A stretch of DNA of 64,000 nt from RGIG8368 sp045540275 (GTDB lineage Bacteria > Verrucomicrobiota > Kiritimatiellia > RFP12 > UBA1067): positions 1 to 64,000 of the forward strand of contig JAZQGX010000250.1 of assembly GCA_045540275.1 (NCBI GenBank), in the 5' to 3' direction. A program made the position numbers and the translations under genes. The first letter of the stretch is position 1. Each line of letters begins with the position of its first letter. Below are positions 40,303 through 49,400 of the stretch, one piece after another. The notes under the pieces were generated by a model that saw only the letters and a list, made by a program, of their open reading frames with translations, was not told the origin of the DNA and searched no databases.

Positions 40303-41703
40303 TTAATTTTGTTTCGGCAAATAGCCGGGAATGGCACTCAGCACAATGGCGATGGAAAATACCATTGCGTAAATCTGAAGAGGCGAGGCGAATATGCTTT
40401 GCACTGCAACCAGAATCAGACTAACAAGTGCGAATACGAAAATTTGAGGGATGTCCATCTCACTGCTTTTCTTTGCGATTATGCCTTTGGAGATAATCGC
40501 ACGCAAACGGGCGGCTATCGGTACGATAAGTACGATCAGACCGGCCACGAAAAGCGAGCTTCCCATGATTCCACGCTCGCAAAGCATCTGCCGCCAATCG
40601 TTTAACGCGAGATCCTTCGATGACGAAAGCATTTCCAGTTGCTCGGAATTCAAAACCAGCCCTGCATATTGGGCGAAACCATCCGTTCCGGTTCCCCACC
40701 AGGAATATTTGCTCCATAGCGCAGCAGTCGCCTCTGAGCAGATTTTTCGGAGCTCCAGCCAATGTTCCCAATCCTTGGCGTATTCGCCGGCAAACAGATA
40801 GGCGAATTTCTCGGAAATGGGATTCTGCGGCTGGACAATCAGCAAAAAGTAACAGGCAATTCCGGCGATAGACAGAACAATTGTGATGTACCGCAGCAGA
40901 CACCGGCCGCTGACAAATCGAACCATGACCCCAAATCCCCAGAATATCGTAACGAGCAGGAGTATGGCAAATGTCATCATCCAACCGGCTTGCAGATACA
41001 GAAGGGCGGCCAGAGTATTCCCTCCAGCTCCAATCAGCAACAACATGCTTTGCCACATGGAGCTTTCGCCCGTCCTGTAATGACGATCGGCGTATGCGCT
41101 AGCGCAGAAGACCGCCCAGAAAGCGAATAGGAATGCAACACCGGCTCCGAAATACAGCGGGACATCGAATTTTCCGGAGAAAAACGAAGACAAAAAGCAT
41201 ATCCAGCCGAATCCGCCCGACACTGAACCGACAAGCTGCACGGTTAAACGTTTCGCGGCCGGCCCCATCGCATTGCGCATAATCAGAACGGCGATGGTTG
41301 TCGCAATTGTTGCGTACAATTCCAATCTGGCGGCGGCCGCGCTAACGGCAGAGGGCAGTCCTTCGGCAGCGGGTTTGCTCATCGCCCAAATGTCGACGTC
41401 GACCAGATACTCCATGGTAAGACCGCTATTCAGGGCTTTGACAATGCAAAGGAGTACCGCGAAAAGCGCGACATACGAAAAAGGGTCGCGACGGAGCGAT
41501 TTTATAACACGATCTCTCGCAGAGGCCAGAGTTTCTCCGCGAGAGACGCTTGGCAGCAGAAAAGTAAATTCAGCTGCGGATATTGAGATCAAAAACAATA
41601 CAATTCCGTCCGCTGACAACTGATTAACGATAGCGGAAAATAAAGCGGCTCCAAGAAATACTACTTGGAGCGCCAAAATGTTTTTGGTCAAAAAACGTTG
41701 CAT
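40303..41703 (-). CDS. Wzy/O-antigen ligase-like polysaccharide polymerase
   Basis: A 466-residue integral membrane protein with about 11 hydrophobic segments. One large extracytoplasmic loop (about residues 295-375) contains 'WWGTGTDGFAQYAG', the 'G.G...f' style found in O-antigen ligase (WaaL) and Wzy proteins. Such enzymes join repeat units made on undecaprenyl phosphate. Sequence similarity in this group is low, so the call depends on topology and on operon context between the beta-barrel and Wzc-like genes. The start lies 1 nt after the beta-barrel stop. No glycosyltransferases or flippase lie in this window, so repeat-unit synthesis genes must be elsewhere. Confidence 0.65.
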   Translation of the reverse strand: MQRFLTKNILALQVVFLGAALFSAIVNQLSADGIVLFLISISAAEFTFLLPSVSRGETLASARDRVIKSLRRDPFSYVALFAVLLCIVKALNSGLTMEYLVDVDIWAMSKPAAEGLPSAVSAAAARLELYATIATTIAVLIMRNAMGPAAKRLTVQLVGSVSGGFGWICFLSSFFSGKFDVPLYFGAGVAFLFAFWAVFCASAYADRHYRTGESSMWQSMLLLIGAGGNTLAALLYLQAGWMMTFAILLLVTIFWGFGVMVRFVSGRCLLRYITIVLSIAGIACYFLLIVQPQNPISEKFAYLFAGEYAKDWEHWLELRKICSEATAALWSKYSWWGTGTDGFAQYAGLVLNSEQLEMLSSSKDLALNDWRQMLCERGIMGSSLFVAGLIVLIVPIAARLRAIISKGIIAKKSSEMDIPQIFVFALVSLILVAVQSIFASPLQIYAMVFSIAIVLSAIPGYLPKQN

Positions 41704-41704
41704 T

Positions 41705-42895
41705 TTAGTACCTGAACATCAGACCGATCAAGCCCAGAAAGCGATCGTAGTCGTAGTAGTAGTAATCGCTAATGCGGTAATCGTACTGGATGCTTCCGTA
41801 AAGTGTAACGTACTTCATCAACTTGTAGTCAATGCGCAGACGGCTGGAGAAGTTGTCGTAGTCGAAGCTTGTTCCATAACCGTTCGAGTACTGCTCGTCA
41901 TGGTTGCGATAGGCCAAATCAGCACGCAAAAAGACCTTTTTTGTCGGACGGTAGGTGGCACCCACTGAGAAGTTGTAGACCATGTCCGCATTGCCAGCGC
42001 GATCTTCCGACGGCTGGAAGTAGCTTGAACCCATGGCGGTCAATGCCCACTTGCGATTGAGTATCCAGTTCACGTCGACGGTGTAAATCCAGCCGTACTT
42101 CATATCGTCGTTGCCGAAATCAAAGGCTGACATACCGGTCAAGAGTCGATATGAAATGTGCTCGGTTGCACGAGAGCCGATACCGGCCTGGATGTTGTAG
42201 GCTGTGCTGTCCGTTTTGTAGTAGGCAATTCCAGTTCCGTCGCTTTCGTAGAACTGAACACCGCCGCGCAGGATGAAGTTGGTCTTTTCAGTCAGCTTGC
42301 GGGCTAGTTCAAGACCTACCGACCATTCTTCCCAACCGTAAAGCGGATAGTAGTCTCTGCTTTCGTTGTGGTAGTCGATGTTGGAGTAGGCCAAATCCAA
42401 CGAAGCACTGAACTTGTCGCTGAACTGATAGGTTGCGATGCCGTAGGCATTGAAATACCAGCGATCTCTCCACAGACCGCCGTGATCGGGGGTGTCGAGA
42501 ATCGTATCGGCGGCGCGAGAACGCACGAACTGTTCACCGAAAATCAACTTCCACTTGTTGTGCTCTTTCCAGATGCGCAGACGTTCGGACCAGCGGCTTC
42601 CATCCAGTTCGTCGTACTTGTTGTACCAGTCGTACGCATAGAACGCCGATCCGTCCATTCCCCAATCGTTGCCCGAGTAGCGAAGGTCGACACCGGGAAT
42701 TACGGTGAAAATGGTATCTTTGTACTCGTCGTTATCGCTGTCGACATTGGTGTCATAGCGACCTTCGACTTTAAGGTAGGGGGATACGTTCAAATCACCA
42801 AAGTTGAATCCCTGTGCGGCATGGGCCCCAACGGCACAAAACACTGCGGCACCGATCGAACCGGCAACCAAGTTACTCTTTAAAATTTTTTTCAT
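41705..42895 (-). CDS. Outer-membrane beta-barrel protein of the exopolysaccharide operon
   Basis: After a signal peptide (to about residue 27, ending AHA), the 396-residue protein shows repeated amphipathic strands rich in Tyr, Trp, Phe and Asp (for example KVEGRYDTNVDSD, GLELARKLTEKTNFIL) and ends with an aromatic residue (MFRY), as expected for a BAM-assembled barrel. It resembles the barrels found beside Wza/Wzc genes (BBP2/EpsX-like), which may form the outer-membrane exit channel; I cannot tell which group. The start at 42895 has GGAG 7 nt upstream; an earlier ATG at 42913 does not. It is followed 1 nt later by the polymerase gene. Confidence 0.75.
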   Translation of the reverse strand: MKKILKSNLVAGSIGAAVFCAVGAHAAQGFNFGDLNVSPYLKVEGRYDTNVDSDNDEYKDTIFTVIPGVDLRYSGNDWGMDGSAFYAYDWYNKYDELDGSRWSERLRIWKEHNKWKLIFGEQFVRSRAADTILDTPDHGGLWRDRWYFNAYGIATYQFSDKFSASLDLAYSNIDYHNESRDYYPLYGWEEWSVGLELARKLTEKTNFILRGGVQFYESDGTGIAYYKTDSTAYNIQAGIGSRATEHISYRLLTGMSAFDFGNDDMKYGWIYTVDVNWILNRKWALTAMGSSYFQPSEDRAGNADMVYNFSVGATYRPTKKVFLRADLAYRNHDEQYSNGYGTSFDYDNFSSRLRIDYKLMKYVTLYGSIQYDYRISDYYYYDYDRFLGLIGLMFRY

Positions 42896-42933
42896 TCTTG
42901 AACTCCGACGCATTAAGACTTATGTCGTATTTG

Positions 42934-43902
42934 TTAGATTCCGGTTCGTTGATTCTGATAGGGTAACGGGCGATGGGAGTCATCCTCGATCTCCCCCTTG
43001 ACTGGACGCCGGCTTAATCCCGCTTCGGTTGCATGCGGATTGAATATCGCTCCGGACTGCGTAAATTCGTCATGGTCCGTGCCATTGGCCAACACATCGC
43101 CGATGGTGAGTTTCTTTCCGGCGTCATTGACATTCTGAATCATGTTCAAATCGGCGAGAAGGCTGAGGACCGTCTGGCTTCCGACCGCATTGCTGCGACC
43201 GCCAAGTGCTTTTGAAATTGCCAAAGGTTTGACGTCAGCGGCGGCAAGCATATCGGCATAGTCGCCATCGAGAGCTTTGGGCACCCATTTGCCCGCCAAA
43301 TCTTCAATGCGGCCGTCCGGCAACTTTGCAATGATGCTCTTGCCGGTATCGACATCAGACGCCTTTGCCGAAGCTTTGATGAAGCAGAGGGCGACGAATG
43401 TGTCGCGAACCGCAGGATCGTCGGTCTGCGCATTGCGCTTGACGCAAGTGTCAATCGCTTTGTCGGCAATTTTCATGTAGCTTTCGTCCGTCAGCTTGTT
43501 GGTCTGCTGATTGAAACGCTTGGCCAGGGCATCGGTGACGGCCGGCAGATATTCAACCGGAACCCCAGCGAAAATTTCCGCCATTATGGCATATTTTTCA
43601 TCCCCTTTGCCGCCGGCAATCAAACCGACTGCGGCACGGACGAACGCAGCCGACTTTTCCGCCTGATTTACCGCCATGCGCGAGACCGCCTTGATGAGGC
43701 GCTGTGAAAAATAGGCTTTATCTTCAGAGGCAACCTGAGCGACTGTGCTTTTAAGCGTGTCATAGTTGGACGCAGAAGGACCGATCTTCTTGAGCCATTG
43801 AGCTCTTGTCAACGTGCTCGCTTCCTCGGCATGGACAATCGGCACCGACAACATTATGGCTGCCGCCAACGATCCCACAAAAACTCCTAATGGTTTTTTC
43901 AT
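42934..43902 (-). CDS. Secreted protein of unknown function in the exopolysaccharide operon
   Basis: I do not recognise this 322-residue protein. It has a clean signal peptide (to about residue 25, VHA-EEA) and is then mainly helical and Ala/Lys/Asp-rich, with repeating segments of about 35-45 residues (for example 'AVSRMAVNQAEKSAAFVRAAVGLIAGG', 'EYLPAVTDALAKRF', 'YMKIADKAIDTCV') that suggest a HEAT- or TPR-like solenoid. The last 40 residues are polar and perhaps disordered. It lies between the Wza-like lipoprotein (30-nt gap) and the beta-barrel (38-nt gap) and is expected in the periplasm. A structural or assembly role in polysaccharide export is an inference. Confidence 0.75.
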   Translation of the reverse strand: MKKPLGVFVGSLAAAIMLSVPIVHAEEASTLTRAQWLKKIGPSASNYDTLKSTVAQVASEDKAYFSQRLIKAVSRMAVNQAEKSAAFVRAAVGLIAGGKGDEKYAIMAEIFAGVPVEYLPAVTDALAKRFNQQTNKLTDESYMKIADKAIDTCVKRNAQTDDPAVRDTFVALCFIKASAKASDVDTGKSIIAKLPDGRIEDLAGKWVPKALDGDYADMLAAADVKPLAISKALGGRSNAVGSQTVLSLLADLNMIQNVNDAGKKLTIGDVLANGTDHDEFTQSGAIFNPHATEAGLSRRPVKGEIEDDSHRPLPYQNQRTGI

Positions 43903-43932
43903 TTGTGTTTTCTCCTTATACCAGACAAAAGA

Positions 43933-44601
43933 TTAATACCATGACTCGGGAACCCAGATGACATCACCTGGCTTCAACTTAATATCCAAATCGACGCGAC
44001 CGTCTTGACCGATCTTGTTGATGTCGACAATGAAACGTTTAAGCGAGCCGTCTTTTTCACGGCGGGTGACGCGCACCCGGCTCTTATCGGCAATCGGCAA
44101 CGCATTGCCGCCGAGCATCAATGCCCGGGTAACCGTCAAATCGCGGGTGGAGGGCATATTGACCGGCCCGGGACGGGTGACTGAACCCATAAGCAGGACG
44201 GTGCCCCAAGGCGATTTCAAGCCGGAGTTTTCCGTGTAGGCGAAACCGCACGAAACCTGAGGCTCGAGGAAATATTCCTTGAATTTCTCCCTAATGAGTG
44301 CCTCGACCTCCAGAAGGGTTTTCCCTTCGCACTTGATGGCGCCAACCAATGGCATCAGAATCTCACCGTTGGCGTTGACCTCTTTCAGGCTTTCTTCAAC
44401 GGCGGCATTGCCCGACGCGGTAACGCCGACGCGCAAAATCAAACCGGGAACGATTTTGGGATCCCCCGACTCGACATAAATGGCCTGATTGTCAAATCCG
44501 GCACCCGCATCTTGATCTTCCAAAAATGAGGATATAATTTCACAACCTGCAAGCAAACTTGCGAGAAACAACAAAAAAATGTTTTTAAAAATCAATTTCA
44601 T
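43933..44601 (-). CDS. Wza-like polysaccharide export lipoprotein
   Basis: The 222-residue product begins with a lipoprotein signal (ASLLAGC, Cys at about residue 20). It has a poly_export-type domain with 'VPGLILRVGV' and 'VNANGEILMPLVGAIKCEGKTLLEVEALI', then an SLBB-type segment 'VLLMGSVTRPGPVNMPSTRDLTVTRALMLGG', and ends in 'LKPGDVIWVPESW'. Classical Wza is larger (about 380 residues, with more SLBB domains and a C-terminal helix that crosses the outer membrane); the helix is missing here, so the neighbouring barrel may form the pore. I start at 44601, with AGGA about 9 nt upstream; the longer frame from 44685 lacks a signal. First gene of the operon. Confidence 0.85.
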   Translation of the reverse strand: MKLIFKNIFLLFLASLLAGCEIISSFLEDQDAGAGFDNQAIYVESGDPKIVPGLILRVGVTASGNAAVEESLKEVNANGEILMPLVGAIKCEGKTLLEVEALIREKFKEYFLEPQVSCGFAYTENSGLKSPWGTVLLMGSVTRPGPVNMPSTRDLTVTRALMLGGNALPIADKSRVRVTRREKDGSLKRFIVDINKIGQDGRVDLDIKLKPGDVIWVPESWY

Positions 44602-44675
44602 CTTGCCATCCTGAAAATGGTCCTTTTGTGGCAGCTTGAGGGGTAAAGGTACAATACACCCCACAAACGAGGCGT

Positions 44676-44705
44676 ATCTTACCATAGTTTAAGCACGCAT
44701 GGCAA
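44676..44705 (-). promoter_or_regulatory. Possible promoter of the exopolysaccharide operon
   Basis: On the minus strand TTGCCA (44700-44705) and TAAGAT (44676-44681) are separated by 18 bp, each matching consensus at 4 of 6. The leader would be about 70 nt to the wza-like start. Weak evidence, given as the best candidate in the 200-bp divergent gap. Confidence 0.3.
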
Positions 44706-44729
44706 GATGAATTATACGGGATTTTCACA

Positions 44730-44756
44730 TTGACATTTCTTCAAAAAAATCATAAT
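44730..44756 (+). promoter_or_regulatory. Candidate promoter of the glycan-degradation operon
   Basis: A perfect -35 TTGACA (44730-44735) is followed by CATAAT (44751-44756) at a short 15-bp spacing; TAATTT at 17 bp is a weaker alternative -10. GGGGA at 44792-44796 then lies 5 nt before the GH31 start. Confidence 0.45.
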
Positions 44757-44801
44757 TTGACTACAACTTTTGTCTTCAAGTGTTAGAAATGGGGATTTCT
44801 T

Positions 44802-46475
44802 ATGGCTTTGGAATATTTCTTTGATGGAAGATGGGGTTCGTTGCGCATAAGGCGGGCAATAACGGTGTCGGCCTTGATGGTTGCAGTTGCGTTGCCGTCG
44901 GCATTCAATGCGTATGCCGATTCCGTTTCGCTGGATTTGCTGCCCGGCGAGTACTGGTGGGGAGGTCATACCTTCAAAGGCATGAAGATGCCGTATTCGG
45001 CGAAGAGAGAGTTCCGCGATTCGTTGATTGACAACAACGCCTGCAACCAGACCGTCGGGTTGCTGCTTTCCTCCAAAGGCCGCTGGATCTGGAACAACGA
45101 ACCGTTCCGTTTTGAATTTAAAGACGGGAAATTGAGCCTGGCGGACAATGGCAAGGGGAAGTTCGAGCAGGGCCGGGCCAAGGAGGAGACGCTGCGCGGT
45201 GCATTCAGGGAGGCCAGCGCAAGATACTTTCCCGCTGACGGGAAAATGCCAGACGAACTGCTCTTTACCGCTCCGCAGTGGAATACTTGGGTGGAATTAA
45301 CCTACAACCAGAATCAGCGTGATGTTTTGGCCTATGCCGAATCGATCATACGCAACGGGTTCAAACCCGGGGTGATAATGATCGATGACACCTGGCAACA
45401 CGCTTACGGCGTCTGGGATTTCAATTATAAAAGATTTCCCAATCCCAAGGAGATGTGCGCGAAACTCCACAAAATGGGCTTCAAGGTCATGTTATGGGTA
45501 TGCCCGTACGTCGGGCTTGACACATGGGAAATCCGCGAGGAGCTCAACAACTCCAAGGAATGCGGATGCATCCGGGATAATTTCGGCAACATCGCGATAT
45601 TCCACTGGTGGAACGGGCGTTCGGCCTGTGTTGATTTCACCAGCCCCCTCGGCCGCGATTGGTTTGCTGGAAAATTGCGCTATCTGCAGAACGAGTACGG
45701 GGTCGACGGTTTTAAGTTCGACGCGGGGGATATGTCGGCGTATGCGTTCAAGTTCAAGGCGCACACTCCCGAGGGCTGCACCGCTCACGGGCAGTCGAAA
45801 GCCTACGGCGAGTTCGGCCTACAATTTCCTCTTAACGAATATCGGACCGTATGGCAGTTGGCAGGGCGCCCATTGGCCCAGCGACTGCAGGACAAAGGCA
45901 ACGGCTGGCACGATCTCAGGCAGTGCGTGAGCGACATTATCGCTTGCGGGGTGCTGGGATATTCTTTCTGCTGTCCGGATATGATTGGCGGCGGACAATG
46001 GACTGTCTTTCACGGCGAGCGGGCCAAGAAAGCCAATTTCAAAGTGGTCGCCCGGTCGGCGCAGATGCATGCATTGATGCCCATGATGCAGTTCTCGCTG
46101 AATCCCTGGCGCGTTATGACCAATCCGGGGGATGAGAAATATTTGAAGGCGATTTCCAAAGCGGCAAAAATCCGTGAACGCTTTTCCGACAAAATCCTGA
46201 AATGCGCCAAGGCCTCCGCCAAAACCGGTGAGCCTATCGCGGCCCACATGGAGTATGCATTCCCGGGCAACGGCTTTGAGGAGATCTGTGACCAATGGGT
46301 GATTGACGGCGATTTGATCGTAGCCCCGATTCTGTCGGAAAACAACGCCCGGGAAGTTTCGCTTCCGCCCGGAAAGTGGCGCGATGACGAGGGGCGTGTT
46401 CATGTGGGGCCCGCCCGGATTAAGCTTGAAAAGGTTCCGCTTGACCGTTTGCCATTCTATACGCTGGAGAAATAA
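44802..46475 (+). CDS. Secreted glycoside hydrolase family 31 enzyme
   Basis: GH31 enzymes are retaining alpha-glycosidases. The 557-residue protein has an N-terminal signal (cleavage near residue 40, AYA-DS), a short beta domain, then the catalytic barrel: 'PQWNTWVELTYNQNQ', 'VIMIDDTWQ', 'WVCPYVG' and the nucleophile block DGFKFDAGD (D307). The form with 'W.TW......Q' is closer to the MYORG/alpha-galactosidase subgroup than to the alpha-glucosidase subgroup; substrate cannot be fixed from sequence. The C-terminal beta domain ends with a short strand-rich tail. GGGGA is 5 nt before the ATG. The next gene begins 2 nt after the stop. It leads an operon for extracellular glycan breakdown. Confidence 0.85.
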   Translation: MALEYFFDGRWGSLRIRRAITVSALMVAVALPSAFNAYADSVSLDLLPGEYWWGGHTFKGMKMPYSAKREFRDSLIDNNACNQTVGLLLSSKGRWIWNNEPFRFEFKDGKLSLADNGKGKFEQGRAKEETLRGAFREASARYFPADGKMPDELLFTAPQWNTWVELTYNQNQRDVLAYAESIIRNGFKPGVIMIDDTWQHAYGVWDFNYKRFPNPKEMCAKLHKMGFKVMLWVCPYVGLDTWEIREELNNSKECGCIRDNFGNIAIFHWWNGRSACVDFTSPLGRDWFAGKLRYLQNEYGVDGFKFDAGDMSAYAFKFKAHTPEGCTAHGQSKAYGEFGLQFPLNEYRTVWQLAGRPLAQRLQDKGNGWHDLRQCVSDIIACGVLGYSFCCPDMIGGGQWTVFHGERAKKANFKVVARSAQMHALMPMMQFSLNPWRVMTNPGDEKYLKAISKAAKIRERFSDKILKCAKASAKTGEPIAAHMEYAFPGNGFEEICDQWVIDGDLIVAPILSENNAREVSLPPGKWRDDEGRVHVGPARIKLEKVPLDRLPFYTLEK

Positions 46476-46477
46476 CG

Positions 46478-49400
46478 ATGTGCGATTTTTGCAAGCAAAG
46501 GATTGTAGGAAGCTTGTTGTTGGCACTTGCCGCGATGCCGCTGCTTCCGGCCCGGAGCGAGTCGTCGGCATATTTCAAGCCAGCCATATCCTATGTGGAC
46601 GGAGCAGAATCCATCGCCAATCCCGCCCGCGGCAACGCCGGAGGCGGATGGATCACCTTCAAACCCGAGGGGTTGCCGAATTGGAAGGGGCATGGCACGT
46701 ACCACTCTTCCTTGTGGGAATTGAGCCGTTTCTCGGCAGGGCGCGAGCAGAACGGCAAACGCCCCCCGGCTGCGCGCGTAGGCGGGGCGGATATTCCGAT
46801 TTCCGAAGCGATGAAGCGCGATGTGCGGCGAAACCTTGCGGAAACGCGGGCGCTGGGCGGATCGATGATTGTGCGGCTGGGGTATACTTGGAGCGAACAT
46901 CCGGGATGCGAGCCTGAAAATTTCGATGTGCTGCTCGGCCATATCCGGGATCTGTCAAAAATCATCGCCGAGTACGATGATGTGGTGGTTGCGATTGAGG
47001 CGGGAATCGCGGGGCCCTGGGGCGAGATGCACTCCTCCGATTACTGCAGACCCGAATACATGAACCGCATTCTGAAAACATACTGCGACAATCTGCCGGA
47101 CAGCATCTCGATTCTGGTGCGCGCTCCAAACTACATCTGCAAAATGGCGGATGCCGACACGGCTGGCACTTTAGCGAAGCTGCCGTTCAAAGATCGATAT
47201 CTCAAGCGACTTGGAATGTACAATGACGGATATCTGGGCACCTGGTGGGATTACGGAACATGGGCCGGTGATTTTACACGCGAGCGAGGCGTGCGAATGC
47301 TCAAGGAGTTCTCCGACCATCCGTACGGCGGTGAGATGGCTTACATCGGGCGCGATTGGCTCAATTCCAACATGGGGCTTTTCCAGCTGCAGAAATGGAA
47401 TATCGTCAAGGAGTGGTACGATACCCATTTGAATTATTTGCGCAACATCGGCGAGCGCGGGCACACGCTAGCCACCTTTCTTACCGAAGAGTTGAAGTTC
47501 GATTCAAAACGCTATGCTTTTGACGGCGCGCCTTCGCTGACGGAATACGACGGCCTGTCGATGAACAAGTTCGTTCGCGACCACATGGGCTACCGCTTTG
47601 TGGTGCGCGATGCGCGTTTGCCCGTGCGCATCGTTTCCGGCTCCAAATGCAAAATGGCGCTGGATATCGAAAACACCGGTTTTGGCAAACTGCTGCTGCC
47701 ATCCCGGTTTGAAGTCGTGGTCAAATCGGGGGCGACCGAGTCGGTATGCGCCGCTGAGGCGAAGTTCAATATCGACGGCGGCAAAAAGGAACGGGTGATT
47801 TTCAGTTTTACCGCGCCGGACGTGGCTACCAACGGGATCTGCAAACTGTATTTGAGGGTCTCCTGTCCGTTGAAGGACGAAAAGCCGGGTGATATTCCGC
47901 GCCGTGCCGTCGCATTCGCCAACGCGGGGATGTGGGATGCGTCGCTTAAGGCGAATTTGCTCGGTGAAACCAAGGTGTTGACCACGGTCAAGGCCCGGTA
48001 CCGGCTTGAGCAGCGCAAAGAGCGCTTGCGCAGGGAAGAGCTAAAAAAAAAAGAAGCGTTAGCCCCCGCCGGTGAAAAAGAACAAACGGCCAGCAGCGAT
48101 CACGGCGATTGTTTCACCGATGAGCTGCCGCTGGTCGCCGACATGGCCAACTTCGAAGGGAAGCGCCGTTTTGTCCGCCAATGGAAGCAGCAGAAATGGA
48201 ACGGGCAGCCGTTGACGGTGCGCAACGGCACTTTGGTTTTTACCGAGTCGGTTGCGGTGCACGGCGGTCGTATCGACGTTGAGCCGGGCGCGACTTTGCG
48301 CTTCGCCAGAGGCTCTTATCTGGGGACGGGGCTCGGTGACGCCGGTACGCGTATTTTCAAAATCGCTCCCGGTGCCCGACTTGAGATGGATGGCGTCAGA
48401 TGGAATATGGACCACACCTGGGTGGTGCTTCCAAAAGGAGCCGACTGGCTTGCCGATTTCAGCAGTTTTTCGCTTGCCGGAGCGATGAAGGACAATCGCT
48501 GGGAAATTGGCGGCAAGGCGATGCTGGTGCGCGGCATCAACGTCAAAGAGGGGGACTGGGGCAATCGTCTGTCGGTGCATCTGAAGCCGGGCGGAGAGCT
48601 GCTCTTGGGCGGTCCCGTCTCTACCAATACGGCGAAGAGCTGTTCGCTCGATGTCATTCTCGAAGGCGGAGCCGTTTCATTGTTTTGGAGTGCCGCTATC
48701 GATCCGGGGTTGGTCCGTGTCGCTCCCGGCGCTTCGGTTGAAATCCGCGTGTCGCGGGGGGTCGAATTCGACGAATCGTCAATCTCGGTTCCGGCTGACG
48801 CCAAACTCAAAGTTGTTCGGAACGCGCCGCTGCCTGCCGGTTTGCCCGCACGATACACCTTTGATGTCAAGTACGACCGCACCGGCCGCAGTTACTGGAT
48901 AAGCGCCGACGGATTCAAGTCCTCGGTTGCCGAGTTGGCTTTTCGCTACCCCAATCCGGATTCCGAGTCTGCAATCGCGACTGAAACGCTGCGTACCGGG
49001 GATACGCTGTTCCGCAAACGCTTCCCCAATCATCCCGGGCGCAATTCGTGGCAGGTCCGGGCGGCGGTGCGCGATATTTACGGAGACGTGTATGCCACCA
49101 ACATCACGGTCTCCCGTCCCAGCGCAGTGATACGTAAACCGGCGCCAAACCATCAGGTGCTGGTCGGACATACCGGATATGGCGATGCGCTTGATTTGAC
49201 CGCGGACATCATGGAGAAGGATTTGTGCAATTTGTACGTCGGTTGGCATACTGCGTCAAAAACCCATCCGGAAAAATGGCCGGAGGAAAAGAGGGAACGA
49301 TGGTCGAAAATCATCGATGAGCGCAAGCTGTGGTCGATGAGCATCTACGGCGCGGACAACGAGAAGGCGCAGAAGAAACTGAAAGAGATATACGCGGAAA

